A stretch of 26,837 bases of DNA from DATJJW01 sp035491935 (lineage in GTDB: Bacteria; Pseudomonadota; Alphaproteobacteria; ATCC43930; CGMCC-115725): contig DATJJW010000136.1 in NCBI GenBank assembly GCA_035491935.1, positions 1 through 26,837 of the forward strand. The letters are read 5' to 3'. Below the pieces are notes generated by a model. It saw only the letters and a list, made by a program, of their open reading frames with translations. It was not told the DNA's origin and did no database searches. Shown piece by piece: positions 1-8,110 of this stretch. The position numbers were made by a program, and so were the translations under genes. The number at the start of each line of letters is the position of its first letter. Position 1 is the first letter of the stretch.

Positions 1-439
1 TGGATAGATTAATGCCGAGACGGGCCAGCGAAAATCGGTCCATCAGGCACTCTTTCATGACGTCAATCGCAACATAGGCGAATACGGCGATGCGTGTTGC
101 TTCGAGAGCGTCTTTGACCAGTTCCTTGGTCCCGATGACAAAACAGGCGACCTTGGGATTTTCCCGAAGATAGCGCGTACCTTGCAGCGGGCGCGCATTC
201 ACGGTGCCTTTGAAAATGAGATACGGCTTGCCTTTCACCACTTTCACGTAGGCCTGCCCGAGCATTCCCAAGAGCTTTATTTGATGACGTAATTTCCCAA
301 TGGCCTGGGCGAGCTGGCCCAACGCAATGAAGTCAGTATGTTCCTTGCTCTTGAGCGTGTTGTCGCTCGCTGCCAGCCACTCCAGCGGCATGATCCAAAT
401 TTCATGGTCGACGTGATGGACGGTCGGAGCGGTAGCCAT
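1..439 (-). CDS. Partial low-GC cargo-like gene downstream of hcp (possible T6SS effector), runs off left edge
   Basis: The minus-strand frame starts at ATG 439 and stays open for 146 codons to the window edge, so the C-terminus is missing. I do not recognise a named family. Visible features are a KGKPYLIFKG stretch at residues 69-78, a GTRYLRENPKV stretch at 87-97, and a short hydrophobic run at about 117-127 (IAVFAYVAIDV) followed by a helix-like segment. From memory, GTRY..NPKV-type proteins occur beside hcp or vgrG genes and look membrane-directed, but this is unverified. A weak GAGA lies about 10 bases before the ATG. Base composition is far below its neighbours: two 60-base lines (61-120 and 241-300) total 60 G/C of 120. 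The frame is the same as hcp, and the 28 codons between the hcp TAA and this ATG contain no stop. A T6SS cargo role is inferred from position. Confidence 0.6.
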   Translation of the reverse strand, partial: MATAPTVHHVDHEIWIMPLEWLAASDNTLKSKEHTDFIALGQLAQAIGKLRHQIKLLGMLGQAYVKVVKGKPYLIFKGTVNARPLQGTRYLRENPKVACFVIGTKELVKDALEATRIAVFAYVAIDVMKECLMDRFSLARLGINLS

Positions 440-523
440 GATTGCTGTCTCGAATTCTTTGGGAATGTCTCGAAGCTGATCGGCCCATGCGGCGTTATCA
501 CCGCATGGACCGGCCGGTAGCGC

Positions 524-1000
524 TTACGACGCCTGGGTCGTCGACAGGTCGTAGGAGGCGATGACCGGCGACTGCGGGTTATGCTGGGCATCGTACGGCG
601 TGTACTTCATCTCCACCTTGGTGAAGTTCAGCACGACGGTCTCTTCCGGACGGTCGGCCGAGGCCGAGATCGTGTAGGACGAGATCAGCGTGTTGGTGAG
701 CGTGAAGGAGATGTAGGTGTCGCCCGGATTGCCCGTGGTGCACAGGTCGATCTTGGCGGTGACGCCGCTACGGCCGCTGCAGGCCTGCGAGAACAGCTTG
801 ACCGACGAGGAGTCGGAGGTCTTGGTCAGGATGACCTCGCCGACCGACGGCTCCGAGCCTTCGCGGTTGGTGGTGGCACCGGCCAGCGTGTTCATCGACC
901 GGGTGACGCCCCATTGCAGCGTCTTGATGTCGGTCCAGCCGGTGTGGTTCGCCTGCGTGGCATCGCCCTGGATGCCATCGATCTGAAGGAAAATCGGCAT
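524..1000 (-). CDS. hcp: Hcp, T6SS inner tube protein (TssD)
   Basis: The 158-residue product has the Hcp opening MPIFLQIDGIQGD, the internal W-G-V-TRS stretch near residues 30-36, and a C-terminal strand ending in VEMKYTPYDAQ. Hcp forms hexameric rings that stack into the tube fired by the contracting sheath, and it also carries small effectors in its lumen. Its length is within the usual 150-175 residues, so it has no fused effector domain of its own. The ATG at 1000 has a strong AAGGAG Shine-Dalgarno sequence. It lies 91 bp downstream of clpV on the same strand. It is followed, in the same frame after a single TAA, by the low-GC reading frame that starts at 439. That position suggests the neighbour may be Hcp-delivered cargo. 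Confidence 0.95.
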   Translation of the reverse strand: MPIFLQIDGIQGDATQANHTGWTDIKTLQWGVTRSMNTLAGATTNREGSEPSVGEVILTKTSDSSSVKLFSQACSGRSGVTAKIDLCTTGNPGDTYISFTLTNTLISSYTISASADRPEETVVLNFTKVEMKYTPYDAQHNPQSPVIASYDLSTTQAS

Positions 1001-1091
1001 TGTGAGCTCCTTGGTTCATGGGAAGTAGGACGAAGGTGCGTCGCATCGCCTGACCCGCGGGCAGAGGATGCAGAAGAGGGTGCTGCCGCCG

Positions 1092-3740
1092 TCAGTCCGC
1101 CGCGGACCTCAGGATCGGCCTCTCGGCCGCCGGCAACGTTTCGATGTCGATCCGGAAATCTCCGGTGCCGTCATCCAAATCGACGGACGCCGCGGCGATG
1201 TTCTGCCGGGCGGCCAGGGTTTCGAGGATCCGCCGCGACAGGGCTGGCATCAGCCCGCGCGACAGCACATGGTCGATGGCGCGGGCGCCGGCGTCGCTCT
1301 CGCCGCAGCGCGACACCAGCATCTCGACGACACGGGGGCTGACCTCCAGCCGGGCGCCATAGGTCTGGACGACCCGCCGACGCAGCTTGTCGATCTGCAT
1401 GGCGACGATGTCGGCCAAACTCTCGGCGTTGAGCGGCAGGTAGGGCACCACGGTGACACGGCCGAGGAAGGCCGCCTTGTAATGCTTGAGCAGTTCCGGA
1501 TGGAGCATGGTTGCCAGCCCGCTCACCTCGGGCAGGGTCTCGCGGTCGGCGGCGAGCGCCGTCAGCAATTCCGACCCGGCGTTGGACGCCATCAGGATGG
1601 TCGTGTTGCGGAAATCGATGTCGCGGCCTTCGCCGTCGCGCAGGGTTCCCTTGTCGAACACCTGGTAGAAGATGTCCTGGACGCCCGGATGCGCCTTCTC
1701 CATCTCGTCGAGCAGCAGCACGCCATAGGGGCGCCGGCGTACCGCCTCGGTCAGCACGCCGCCCTCGCCGTAGCCGACATAGCCCGGCGGCGAACCCATG
1801 AGCAGCGAGACTTTGTGCTCCTCCTTGAACTCCGACATGTTGATGACGGTCAGGCTCTGCTCGCCTCCATACATGAGGTCGGCCAGCGTCAGCGCGGTTT
1901 CGGTCTTGCCGACGCCGCTGGGGCCGGCGAGCAGGAAGACCGCCGGCGGCTTGCATGGGTCGGCGATGCCGGCGCGCGCGGTATGCAGCATCTCGGAGAT
2001 CAGGTGCAGGGCGCCGTCCTGGCCGACGACGCGGTCGCCCAGGCGCTGCTCCAGCCCCAGGACATTCTCGATCTCGGAAGAGAGCATGCGGCCGACGGGG
2101 ATGCCGGTCCAACGCGCCACCACCGTCGCGATACCTTGCGCCGTGACATCGTGATGCAGCAGCGGCGCCTCGCCCTGGAACTGCGCCAAATCGTGACGCA
2201 GGCTGGCGTGACGGTCGCGCAGGGTCTGGGCGTCGATATCGATGCCCGGCGCTTCCAGGCGGGTGCGCAGGCCGGTGATCTCCTCGATCAGCCGCTGCTC
2301 CTCGCCCCAGCGCCATTCGACTTCCTGCCGGCGTGACTTCGCATCGGCCATGCGCTCATCGAGCTGGGCCAGCATCGCCGCATGGTCGGTGCCGAGGGCT
2401 GACTCGCGGTGCAAGGCCGCCTGTTCCGCCTCGATCAGCTCGACCTCGCGGGTGAGCGCCTCGAGAGTCTCCGGCGTGCCGGCGCGGCTCATCGCGACCA
2501 TGGCGCAGGCGGTGTCGAGCAGGCTCACGCATTTGTCGGGCAGCTGCCGGGCCGGGATGTAGCGATGCGACAGGCGGACGGATGCCCGCACCGCCTCGTC
2601 CAGGATGCGCACGCCGTGATGTTTCTCCAAGGTCGGCACCAATCCCCGCATCATATCGATGGCGGTGGCCTCGTCCGGCTCGTCGACCTTGACGGTCTGG
2701 AAACGGCGGGTAAGCGCCGCATCGCGTTCGACATAGCGCTTGTACTCGGCCCAGGTCGTGGCGGCGATCATGCGCAAGGCACCGCGCGCGAGGTCGGGCT
2801 TCAGCAGATTGGCGGCATCGCCCTGGCCGGCCTGGCCACCGGCGCCGATGAGGGTGTGCGCCTCGTCGACGAACAATATCACCGGCTTGGCCGACGCCTT
2901 CACCTCGTCGATGACCCCCTTGAGCCGGTTCTCGAACTCGCCCTTGACCCCCGCGCCGGCTTGCAGCAGTCCCAGATCGAGGGTGCGGATCGAGACGTCG
3001 CGCAAGGCCGCCGGCACCTGGGCCGTCGCGATGCGCAGCGCCAGGCTCTCCACCACCGCGGTCTTGCCGACGCCGGCCTCGCCGACCAGGATCGGGTTGT
3101 TCTGGCGCCGTCTCGTCAGGATATCGATGACCTGGCGTACTTCGGCGTCGCGGCCGATGATCGGATCGATGCGGCCAAACGCCGCCTCGGCTGTGAGGTC
3201 GATGGTGTAGGCATCGAGATTGGGCGTACGGCCGCCGCGTGTCGTGGTCGGGGCGCCGCCGGGTGCGGGGACGGTCGCAGATGCCGCCTCGACCAGTGCA
3301 TTCAGCGCCTCTGGATCGACATCCTGCAGCAGATTGCCGAGCTCGGCGAAGGCGAGCGTGCCGTTCTCGTCGGCGACCAGCGCCGCCAGCAGATGCAGCG
3401 GACCGATATTGGCGGCCCTGAAGCGCAGCGTGGCCAGGAACCAGGCCTCGCGCATCAGGCTGACGACGCGTGGCGAGAAGGCGGGCGCGCGGGCGCTGCC
3501 AGTGCGGCACCGCTCCAATGCGCGTTCCAGCACGCGCTCCATGCGCTCCGGCGGAATGCCTACCTGAGGTAGAGATTGGCGAAGCGAGGCATCGGCCGGC
3601 GCCAGCAGCGTCAGCAGCCAATGCTCGATCTCGATCTCGTAATGGGTCTTGGCCATGGCGCTGCCGGCTGCCGCTTCCAAAGCGCGGCGTGCCGTGCTGT
3701 CCAGATTGCCGACCAAGCTCCTCAAATCCACAGCGGCCAT
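1092..3740 (-). CDS. clpV: ClpV, AAA+ ATPase that disassembles the contracted sheath (TssH)
   Basis: This is a two-ring AAA+ unfoldase of the ClpB family that recycles contracted TssB/TssC sheath. From the ATG at 3740 the protein has 882 residues. An N-terminal Clp repeat domain covers about 1-160. The first Walker A (GEAGVGKT) is at about 220-227 with a VDEAH Walker B near 291-295. A coiled middle region follows at about 415-540. The second Walker A (GPSGVGKT) is at about 606-613, with pore loop GYVGYGEGG at about 653-661 and Walker B LLLDE near 675-679. I chose the start MAAVDLRSLVG because it aligns with typical ClpV N-termini and has a GGA upstream. An in-frame ATG at 3815 would add 25 residues but lies in AT-rich sequence without a ribosome site. 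The gene is separated from tssG by an AT-rich gap and probably has its own promoter. Confidence 0.93.
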   Translation of the reverse strand: MAAVDLRSLVGNLDSTARRALEAAAGSAMAKTHYEIEIEHWLLTLLAPADASLRQSLPQVGIPPERMERVLERALERCRTGSARAPAFSPRVVSLMREAWFLATLRFRAANIGPLHLLAALVADENGTLAFAELGNLLQDVDPEALNALVEAASATVPAPGGAPTTTRGGRTPNLDAYTIDLTAEAAFGRIDPIIGRDAEVRQVIDILTRRRQNNPILVGEAGVGKTAVVESLALRIATAQVPAALRDVSIRTLDLGLLQAGAGVKGEFENRLKGVIDEVKASAKPVILFVDEAHTLIGAGGQAGQGDAANLLKPDLARGALRMIAATTWAEYKRYVERDAALTRRFQTVKVDEPDEATAIDMMRGLVPTLEKHHGVRILDEAVRASVRLSHRYIPARQLPDKCVSLLDTACAMVAMSRAGTPETLEALTREVELIEAEQAALHRESALGTDHAAMLAQLDERMADAKSRRQEVEWRWGEEQRLIEEITGLRTRLEAPGIDIDAQTLRDRHASLRHDLAQFQGEAPLLHHDVTAQGIATVVARWTGIPVGRMLSSEIENVLGLEQRLGDRVVGQDGALHLISEMLHTARAGIADPCKPPAVFLLAGPSGVGKTETALTLADLMYGGEQSLTVINMSEFKEEHKVSLLMGSPPGYVGYGEGGVLTEAVRRRPYGVLLLDEMEKAHPGVQDIFYQVFDKGTLRDGEGRDIDFRNTTILMASNAGSELLTALAADRETLPEVSGLATMLHPELLKHYKAAFLGRVTVVPYLPLNAESLADIVAMQIDKLRRRVVQTYGARLEVSPRVVEMLVSRCGESDAGARAIDHVLSRGLMPALSRRILETLAARQNIAAASVDLDDGTGDFRIDIETLPAAERPILRSAAD

Positions 3741-3940
3741 GCTTTGAAATCCAAAATGTTGCTTCGCCATACGCATCGCGCCCGCCGGATAATACCGGGC
3801 TATCGCCATCCGCATTTGCGAATGAGTCAGTATAGGCGGATTTATAGATGCGAAATGTTCATGCGTTACAGTATTGAAACAAAATCATCACTTTATAAGA
3901 TTCTTTTAATCTTGCGGTATATATGCATATTCATATCTTT
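3741..3940. promoter_or_regulatory. AT-rich intergenic gap between tssG and clpV; probable clpV-hcp promoter region
   Basis: This is the only sizeable break in the minus-strand gene series. The 120 bases from 3841 to 3960 contain only 31 G/C, against roughly two thirds in the flanking genes. It contains a perfect 10-bp palindrome (ATATGCATAT, 3921-3930) and a 6-bp stem, AAGATT/AATCTT, at 3897-3913 with a five-base loop. The stem is not followed by a T-run on the minus strand, so it is not a convincing terminator. I see no clean -35/-10 pair. A promoter or regulator-binding region for clpV-hcp is inferred from composition and position only. Confidence 0.4.
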
Positions 3941-5011
3941 TTAATCAACATCTTTTGTATCAATGATTGTATCTTTCGGGTCCTCCATCATGGGTAGAGA
4001 GGCCAGCCAGCCGTCATAACCCAAGCGCGGGCCGGCTTCGACCGTACCGTCGAGGACGCAATCGGGTACCTCCTGGCGGCGCAGCACGAGCTGGACGTCG
4101 AAGCCCAATTCCGGTCCGGCATAGAGTCGGGTCAGCTCGACCAGGCGTTGCAAGCCTGGCCGCCCTGGCAGGTGATCGAGGAATTGCCGGCGGGTGAGCG
4201 GCCCCAGCACGATGCGGAACTGACCCTGTACGTCCCACATGCGCGCGCCTGCCACCGTATCGATGCCCAGGCGGTTGTAGCTCGGCTGCTTGCCGCCTCG
4301 CGCCAGGTTGGTCTGCTCATCCTGGGGAATCGCGATCCAGCGGCCGGCGAATTGTTCGATCTTGACCGGCAGGCCGCAGGCATCGGCCAGCATGCGTTCG
4401 AGCGAGATGGCGGCACGCGGCTGCTGGCCGAACAGGCCGGCGTAATAGAGCAGCACCTCGTCCGGCAGCGACAGCCGGCCGCGCAGGAATCCCGTGCCGA
4501 ATCCGGCGATACCGAACAGCGCGGCGCTGGCGGCATCACCGCCGGCCATGCCTTGTCGCTCATAGAGCGCCGGCAGCCGGTAGCGGCGCCACGCGGCGTA
4601 GAGCAACTGCGCCACGCGATTGTTGAAGATGTCGAGAAAGGCGGACAAGCCGGGCGCACGGTCGCGCAAGGACCGGATCGCCGTCTCGGTATAGACCTGG
4701 GGCAGAGCCGCGACCGGGCCGGTCAAGGTCATGACATTGAGGTTGATCTCGGCCGGCAGCCTTTCCCCGCCCTGTTCGGCGGGGGCCGGCAGGCTCAGGC
4801 GTTGCGTCTCATGCGCCGGAAAGGCCAGCGACTGATGGGCGGCGAAGCGGACCGGCAGCGCGTCGCCGATGTCGCCATGAGACTCGTTCGATCCTTCCTC
4901 GCCGCCCAGCTGCCGCTCCAGGAGTTGGATGGCGCGGAACAACTCGAAGCGCTGCGGCTCGTCGCGCAGCTGCTCGATCAACGGAGGCTTATCAGGGGCG
5001 AGCGCATTCAT
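3941..5011 (-). CDS. tssG: TssG, T6SS baseplate wedge subunit (ImpH/VasB family)
   Basis: The 356-residue protein starts MNALAPDKPPLIEQL. It carries TssG/ImpH features: an early FELFRAIQLLER segment (about 22-33), a VRFAAHQSLAFPA strand, a central LPALYERQG region, and a C-terminal FRIVLGPLTRRQFLDHLPG block. TssG pairs with TssF and TssE to form the baseplate wedge that holds VgrG and docks on TssK. The start at 5011 overlaps the tssF stop as ATGA, so translation is coupled. The frame stays open upstream to 5212 inside tssF, but that extra sequence is arginine-rich and shadow-like. This is the last gene of the long operon; AT-rich sequence follows. Confidence 0.93.
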   Translation of the reverse strand: MNALAPDKPPLIEQLRDEPQRFELFRAIQLLERQLGGEEGSNESHGDIGDALPVRFAAHQSLAFPAHETQRLSLPAPAEQGGERLPAEINLNVMTLTGPVAALPQVYTETAIRSLRDRAPGLSAFLDIFNNRVAQLLYAAWRRYRLPALYERQGMAGGDAASAALFGIAGFGTGFLRGRLSLPDEVLLYYAGLFGQQPRAAISLERMLADACGLPVKIEQFAGRWIAIPQDEQTNLARGGKQPSYNRLGIDTVAGARMWDVQGQFRIVLGPLTRRQFLDHLPGRPGLQRLVELTRLYAGPELGFDVQLVLRRQEVPDCVLDGTVEAGPRLGYDGWLASLPMMEDPKDTIIDTKDVD

Positions 5012-6825
5012 GCGGTCAGCCTGTCGCCGATGCGCGCGGCCCAGCGATTGGTGATTTCCGTCCGACCCTTGGCGCGCAAGGAGAGCCGGGTGAAGGAATT
5101 GATCGAGGCATAGAGCGCGAAGAACCGCTCCAGCACCGCGGCCGGCAGGAATATGCCCATGGCGCCGGCGCGTTCCGGATCCATGATCAGCTCGATATCG
5201 ACGCCCCGGCACAGCGCCGCGACATCGGCATGCGGCGCGCGCGCGGTGGTGCGGCGGAATCCCACCGAGTTCACGGCATCGACGATGGCGCGGGTCTCGG
5301 GCGTGTCCTTGATGTCGTAGAGCCTGAGCAGTTCACGGAGCGCCTGCGCGCCATCCGGCCCGTCGACCAGCGACAGGTGGTTGAGGTTGAGATGCGAGAT
5401 GAGCCGCCAGCGCGCGCCGTCGCCGCTCTCCGGCCGGACCACCGGCGTCGGCGGCGTCAGGCACTGCGCGACACTCACCGGCCCGCCCTCGGTCAGGTGA
5501 AAGCGCGGGTGGCCGCCGCCGAAGGGCAGCTGCGCCGGCAGGTCGCGGTTGAAGCACATCGTCTCGACGCTGACCGTCCAATCGGCCGGGACATTGGGGT
5601 TGAGGCCGAGATCGACCAGCGAGAGATACATCTCGCTCGACTTGTCGCGGCCGCCGCGCGATCGTCGCATCGCGTGCCAGAAATGCTGACGGCGCGCGGG
5701 ATCGGCCCCATGGTGATTGCCGTAGAGCGGCAGGAACTCGACACGCTCGCCGCGTGGGCTTGAGGCCATGACCCGCTCGATCGAATAGATCTCGCGCGCC
5801 TCCGGCCGCCTGGCATCGGCCTGCACCAGATACTCGGTCGCATCATGGCCGAGGATGATCGGCTCGGCCGGCTGGCCGAACAGATTAACCACCGGGGTGC
5901 AGCCGAGCGCGAAGGCCTGCGGCCGTACCAGCCGCTCGCCCTCGCTCCAGGCGCGGTCGAGATAGATGTAGATCTCGATCTCCCGGCCGATGCCGCGCAA
6001 TGCACGCGCGCTCAGACCTGACAGGTCGACGAACAGGAATTTCTCCGGAAAGGCGAAGAGCTCGCTGAGCAGCCGGTAGCCCAGGAACGAGCGTGCGCCA
6101 TAGGGCACCACGCCATCTTCCGGCTCGAAGCCCACGGCGCTTATATGCTCCGGTCCCAGCTCGACCGGGGTCGGGTCGTTCAAGGTCTCGGCCAGCGCCA
6201 TGCCGATGACGTTGTTCAGCAGTAGCTCGTGCAGCGTGTAGGAGAGCTCCGGTGGTCCCGAGAGGAAGAAGCGTAAACCGTCCAGCCCAAGATCGGTGAA
6301 ACTCATGCCCGGGGCGGTCACCGCCAGCTTCAGCCGCAGCACCGATTTCGCGAGGCGCGCGGCCGGCACTTGCGGTGCGGCGGCCGGCACCGGCGCCAGG
6401 CTTGCCGCGGTTACCTCGACCGGCCAGATCTCGGCCGGCATGGTCGTGCGGAAGCGGCAGGGTTCGCCCTTCACCGCTTCCGTCTCCATCACGGCGCCGC
6501 GCGGAAGATTGAAGCGGCCGGTCAGCTCCGGCGCGGCCTTCATCTGCACGATGGCCATCGAGGGCAAGGGCGTTACGTAATGCGGATAGAGCACGCCCAG
6601 CATGGCGTCGGTCAGCTCGGGGAAATCGTCGTCGAGCTTCTGGCGCAGCCGGGCGGTGAGATAGGCGAAGGATTCGATCAGTCGGGCGACATGCGGGTCG
6701 TCGATGGCGTTGGGGCTGATGCGCAGATGGCCCGCGACCTTCGGATGCTCGGCGGCGAATTGCGTCGCCTGGCGCCGGATCGCTGCCAGTTCCTGGTTAT
6801 AGAAGGACAGGAAGCTGTCAGGCAT
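5008..6825 (-). CDS. tssF: TssF, T6SS baseplate wedge subunit (ImpG/VasA family)
   Basis: The 605-residue product opens with the TssF signature FLSFYNQELAAIRRQATQFA and then HPKVAGHLRI. It continues with ARLIESFAYLTARLRQKLDDDFPELTDAMLGVLYPHY, which is highly typical of the family. Further conserved parts are the HPRFHLTEGGPVS region near residue 435 and the C-terminal FFALYASINSFTRL near 565. Its length matches the usual 580-620. TssF is a wedge protein of the cytoplasmic baseplate. It overlaps tssE by 8 bp upstream and tssG by 4 bp downstream. No clear Shine-Dalgarno is visible, so expression probably depends on coupling to tssE. Confidence 0.95.
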   Translation of the reverse strand: MPDSFLSFYNQELAAIRRQATQFAAEHPKVAGHLRISPNAIDDPHVARLIESFAYLTARLRQKLDDDFPELTDAMLGVLYPHYVTPLPSMAIVQMKAAPELTGRFNLPRGAVMETEAVKGEPCRFRTTMPAEIWPVEVTAASLAPVPAAAPQVPAARLAKSVLRLKLAVTAPGMSFTDLGLDGLRFFLSGPPELSYTLHELLLNNVIGMALAETLNDPTPVELGPEHISAVGFEPEDGVVPYGARSFLGYRLLSELFAFPEKFLFVDLSGLSARALRGIGREIEIYIYLDRAWSEGERLVRPQAFALGCTPVVNLFGQPAEPIILGHDATEYLVQADARRPEAREIYSIERVMASSPRGERVEFLPLYGNHHGADPARRQHFWHAMRRSRGGRDKSSEMYLSLVDLGLNPNVPADWTVSVETMCFNRDLPAQLPFGGGHPRFHLTEGGPVSVAQCLTPPTPVVRPESGDGARWRLISHLNLNHLSLVDGPDGAQALRELLRLYDIKDTPETRAIVDAVNSVGFRRTTARAPHADVAALCRGVDIELIMDPERAGAMGIFLPAAVLERFFALYASINSFTRLSLRAKGRTEITNRWAARIGDRLTA

Positions 6826-7306
6826 GGAAGTCGGCCTTCACCGAGAAGGTCTGGCTGATCGGATCGAGCACGGATTCGAAGACGATGGGCTCAGGCACCG
6901 GTTCGATGCGGATCATCGCCTCGACGCGGAAGCGCAGCGTGCGTTCCAGATTTTGATCGCTGTTGAGCAGCGTCACCGAGACGGCCCCCAGGCGCGGCTC
7001 GAAATCGCGGATCGCGGTCTCCAGCGCCCGGCCGAACGCCACCTGCCGCTCGGATGCCGCCAGGTTCAGGGCGGTGAAATCGGGGATGCCGTAGCCCAAG
7101 GCCGATCGGCCGAGTTCGGCGACGTCGCGGCCGAGCTTTCCCGGGCGCCGCCGGGTGTTGAGCAAGGCTTCGAGGTCGCGGCGCAGCGACTGCTTCAACT
7201 GGCTGAGCGCGGCGTTCCAGCCTGGCTGCGGCACCACCGGGCCGCCTTGCGGCTGGATCAGCCGGTCGAGCACGGATGGCGTGATGGTCGAATTATTGGG
7301 CGGCAT
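6818..7306 (-). CDS. tssE: TssE, gp25-like baseplate protein (ImpF family)
   Basis: The 162-residue protein belongs to the gp25/lysozyme-like baseplate family. Visible hallmarks are the SVLDRLIQPQ opening, the LRRDLEALLNTRRRP segment near residues 40-54, and the GYGIPDFTALN stretch near 73-83, which matches the conserved 'Y-G-x-P-D' site. A C-terminal strand contains RFRVEAMIRIEP. TssE nucleates sheath attachment on the baseplate. It overlaps tagJ by 14 bp and tssF by 8 bp. The ribosome site before ATG 7306 is weak, as expected for a coupled internal gene. Confidence 0.93.
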   Translation of the reverse strand: MPPNNSTITPSVLDRLIQPQGGPVVPQPGWNAALSQLKQSLRRDLEALLNTRRRPGKLGRDVAELGRSALGYGIPDFTALNLAASERQVAFGRALETAIRDFEPRLGAVSVTLLNSDQNLERTLRFRVEAMIRIEPVPEPIVFESVLDPISQTFSVKADFHA

Positions 7307-8096
7307 GCGCGAACTCGATGCTCTTCAGGTCGAGCAAGCCGAGGGATTCGTCACCGACCAGGAAGCAGCGTTGGCCCTGGCCCAGCACCATGCCGTCGCG
7401 CTCGACCCAGTCGGTGACGCGGCCCAGGCGATGCTGATCGCTGCCGGATTCGGTGCCGGCATAGATCGTCGGCACATAGACGGTGCCGGTGCTGCCGTCG
7501 CGCAGGGCCAGCCTGGTCTGGCGCCACAGGAGTTCCGAGGGCCGCCGGGGCGCCTCGAAATGCAGCGCGGCGATGTCGTCGAAATCGACCCAGAAATACT
7601 GGCCATCGGCGCTCAGCACCTCGAGCAGCCCGCCGCAGCTATCGTCCAAGTCGCGAAAATCGTCGAAATCCTGGCCGTTGCAGATCCCGGCATGTGGGCG
7701 GCGCAGGCTCTCGGCCTCGGCCAGGTCGCGGGCGGCGCTGGCGGCATCGCCGGCACGGGCCTTGACGCCGGCCTCCAGATGCAGCCTTGCCGTCTCGTTC
7801 ATCGCGACCAGGAATTCGGGCGGCCGGCCGCTGCGGTACCAATCCTGGCGCGCGGTCTCGGCACGGATCAGATGGCGCAACAGCCCGACCGGCACCATCG
7901 AGCTCGGGTCCTGGTTCATGACGATGGCGAGCTGGGCGTCGGCGCGCTCATAGGCGCCGGTGAAGCACAGGAGTTCGGCCAGCAGGTAGCGGGCACCGGT
8001 ATCGCCGGGTGCCTTCTGGACATAGGATGTCGCGGCGGCGAGCGCGGCCGGCAGGTCGCCTGTCTCCATCATTTGGGCAATCTCGGTGGCGCTCAT
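7293..8096 (-). CDS. impE: TagJ/ImpE, sheath accessory protein
   Basis: The 267-residue product matches ImpE (TagJ). It has TPR-like helices in the first 110 residues, including GDLPAALAAATSYVQKAPGDTGARYLLAELLCFTGAYERADAQL. A conserved C-terminal domain includes YFWVDFDDIAALHFEAPRRPSELLWRQ. Members of the family bind TssB and ClpV and are thought to modulate sheath recycling; they occur in a subset of T6SS types together with TssC paralogues. The ATG at 8096 has AGGAAAG eight bases upstream. The gene follows tssC2 by 14 bp and overlaps tssE. The position between the tssC paralogue and tssE is the same as impD-impE-impF in rhizobial imp clusters. Confidence 0.9.
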   Translation of the reverse strand: MSATEIAQMMETGDLPAALAAATSYVQKAPGDTGARYLLAELLCFTGAYERADAQLAIVMNQDPSSMVPVGLLRHLIRAETARQDWYRSGRPPEFLVAMNETARLHLEAGVKARAGDAASAARDLAEAESLRRPHAGICNGQDFDDFRDLDDSCGGLLEVLSADGQYFWVDFDDIAALHFEAPRRPSELLWRQTRLALRDGSTGTVYVPTIYAGTESGSDQHRLGRVTDWVERDGMVLGQGQRCFLVGDESLGLLDLKSIEFAHAAQ

Positions 8097-8110
8097 GGCG
8101 GCAACTTTCC

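Noticed and set aside
277..591. A minus-strand open frame overlapping the end of hcp
   Set aside because: Its translation is Arg/Ser/Thr-rich with no motif and it lies out of frame with both hcp and the 1-439 gene, which have coherent protein-like sequences.
1054..1061. The palindrome CCCGCGGG between clpV and hcp
   Set aside because: An eight-base GC palindrome is expected by chance in such GC-rich DNA and has no T-tract or motif context.
3741..3815. A 25-residue N-terminal extension of ClpV from ATG 3815
   Set aside because: It lacks a ribosome site, and typical ClpV proteins begin at the equivalent of MAAVDLRSLVG. It cannot be fully excluded.
3897..3913. A possible terminator stem (AAGATT/AATCTT) after tssG
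   Set aside because: The stem is only six AT-rich pairs and no T-run follows on the minus strand.
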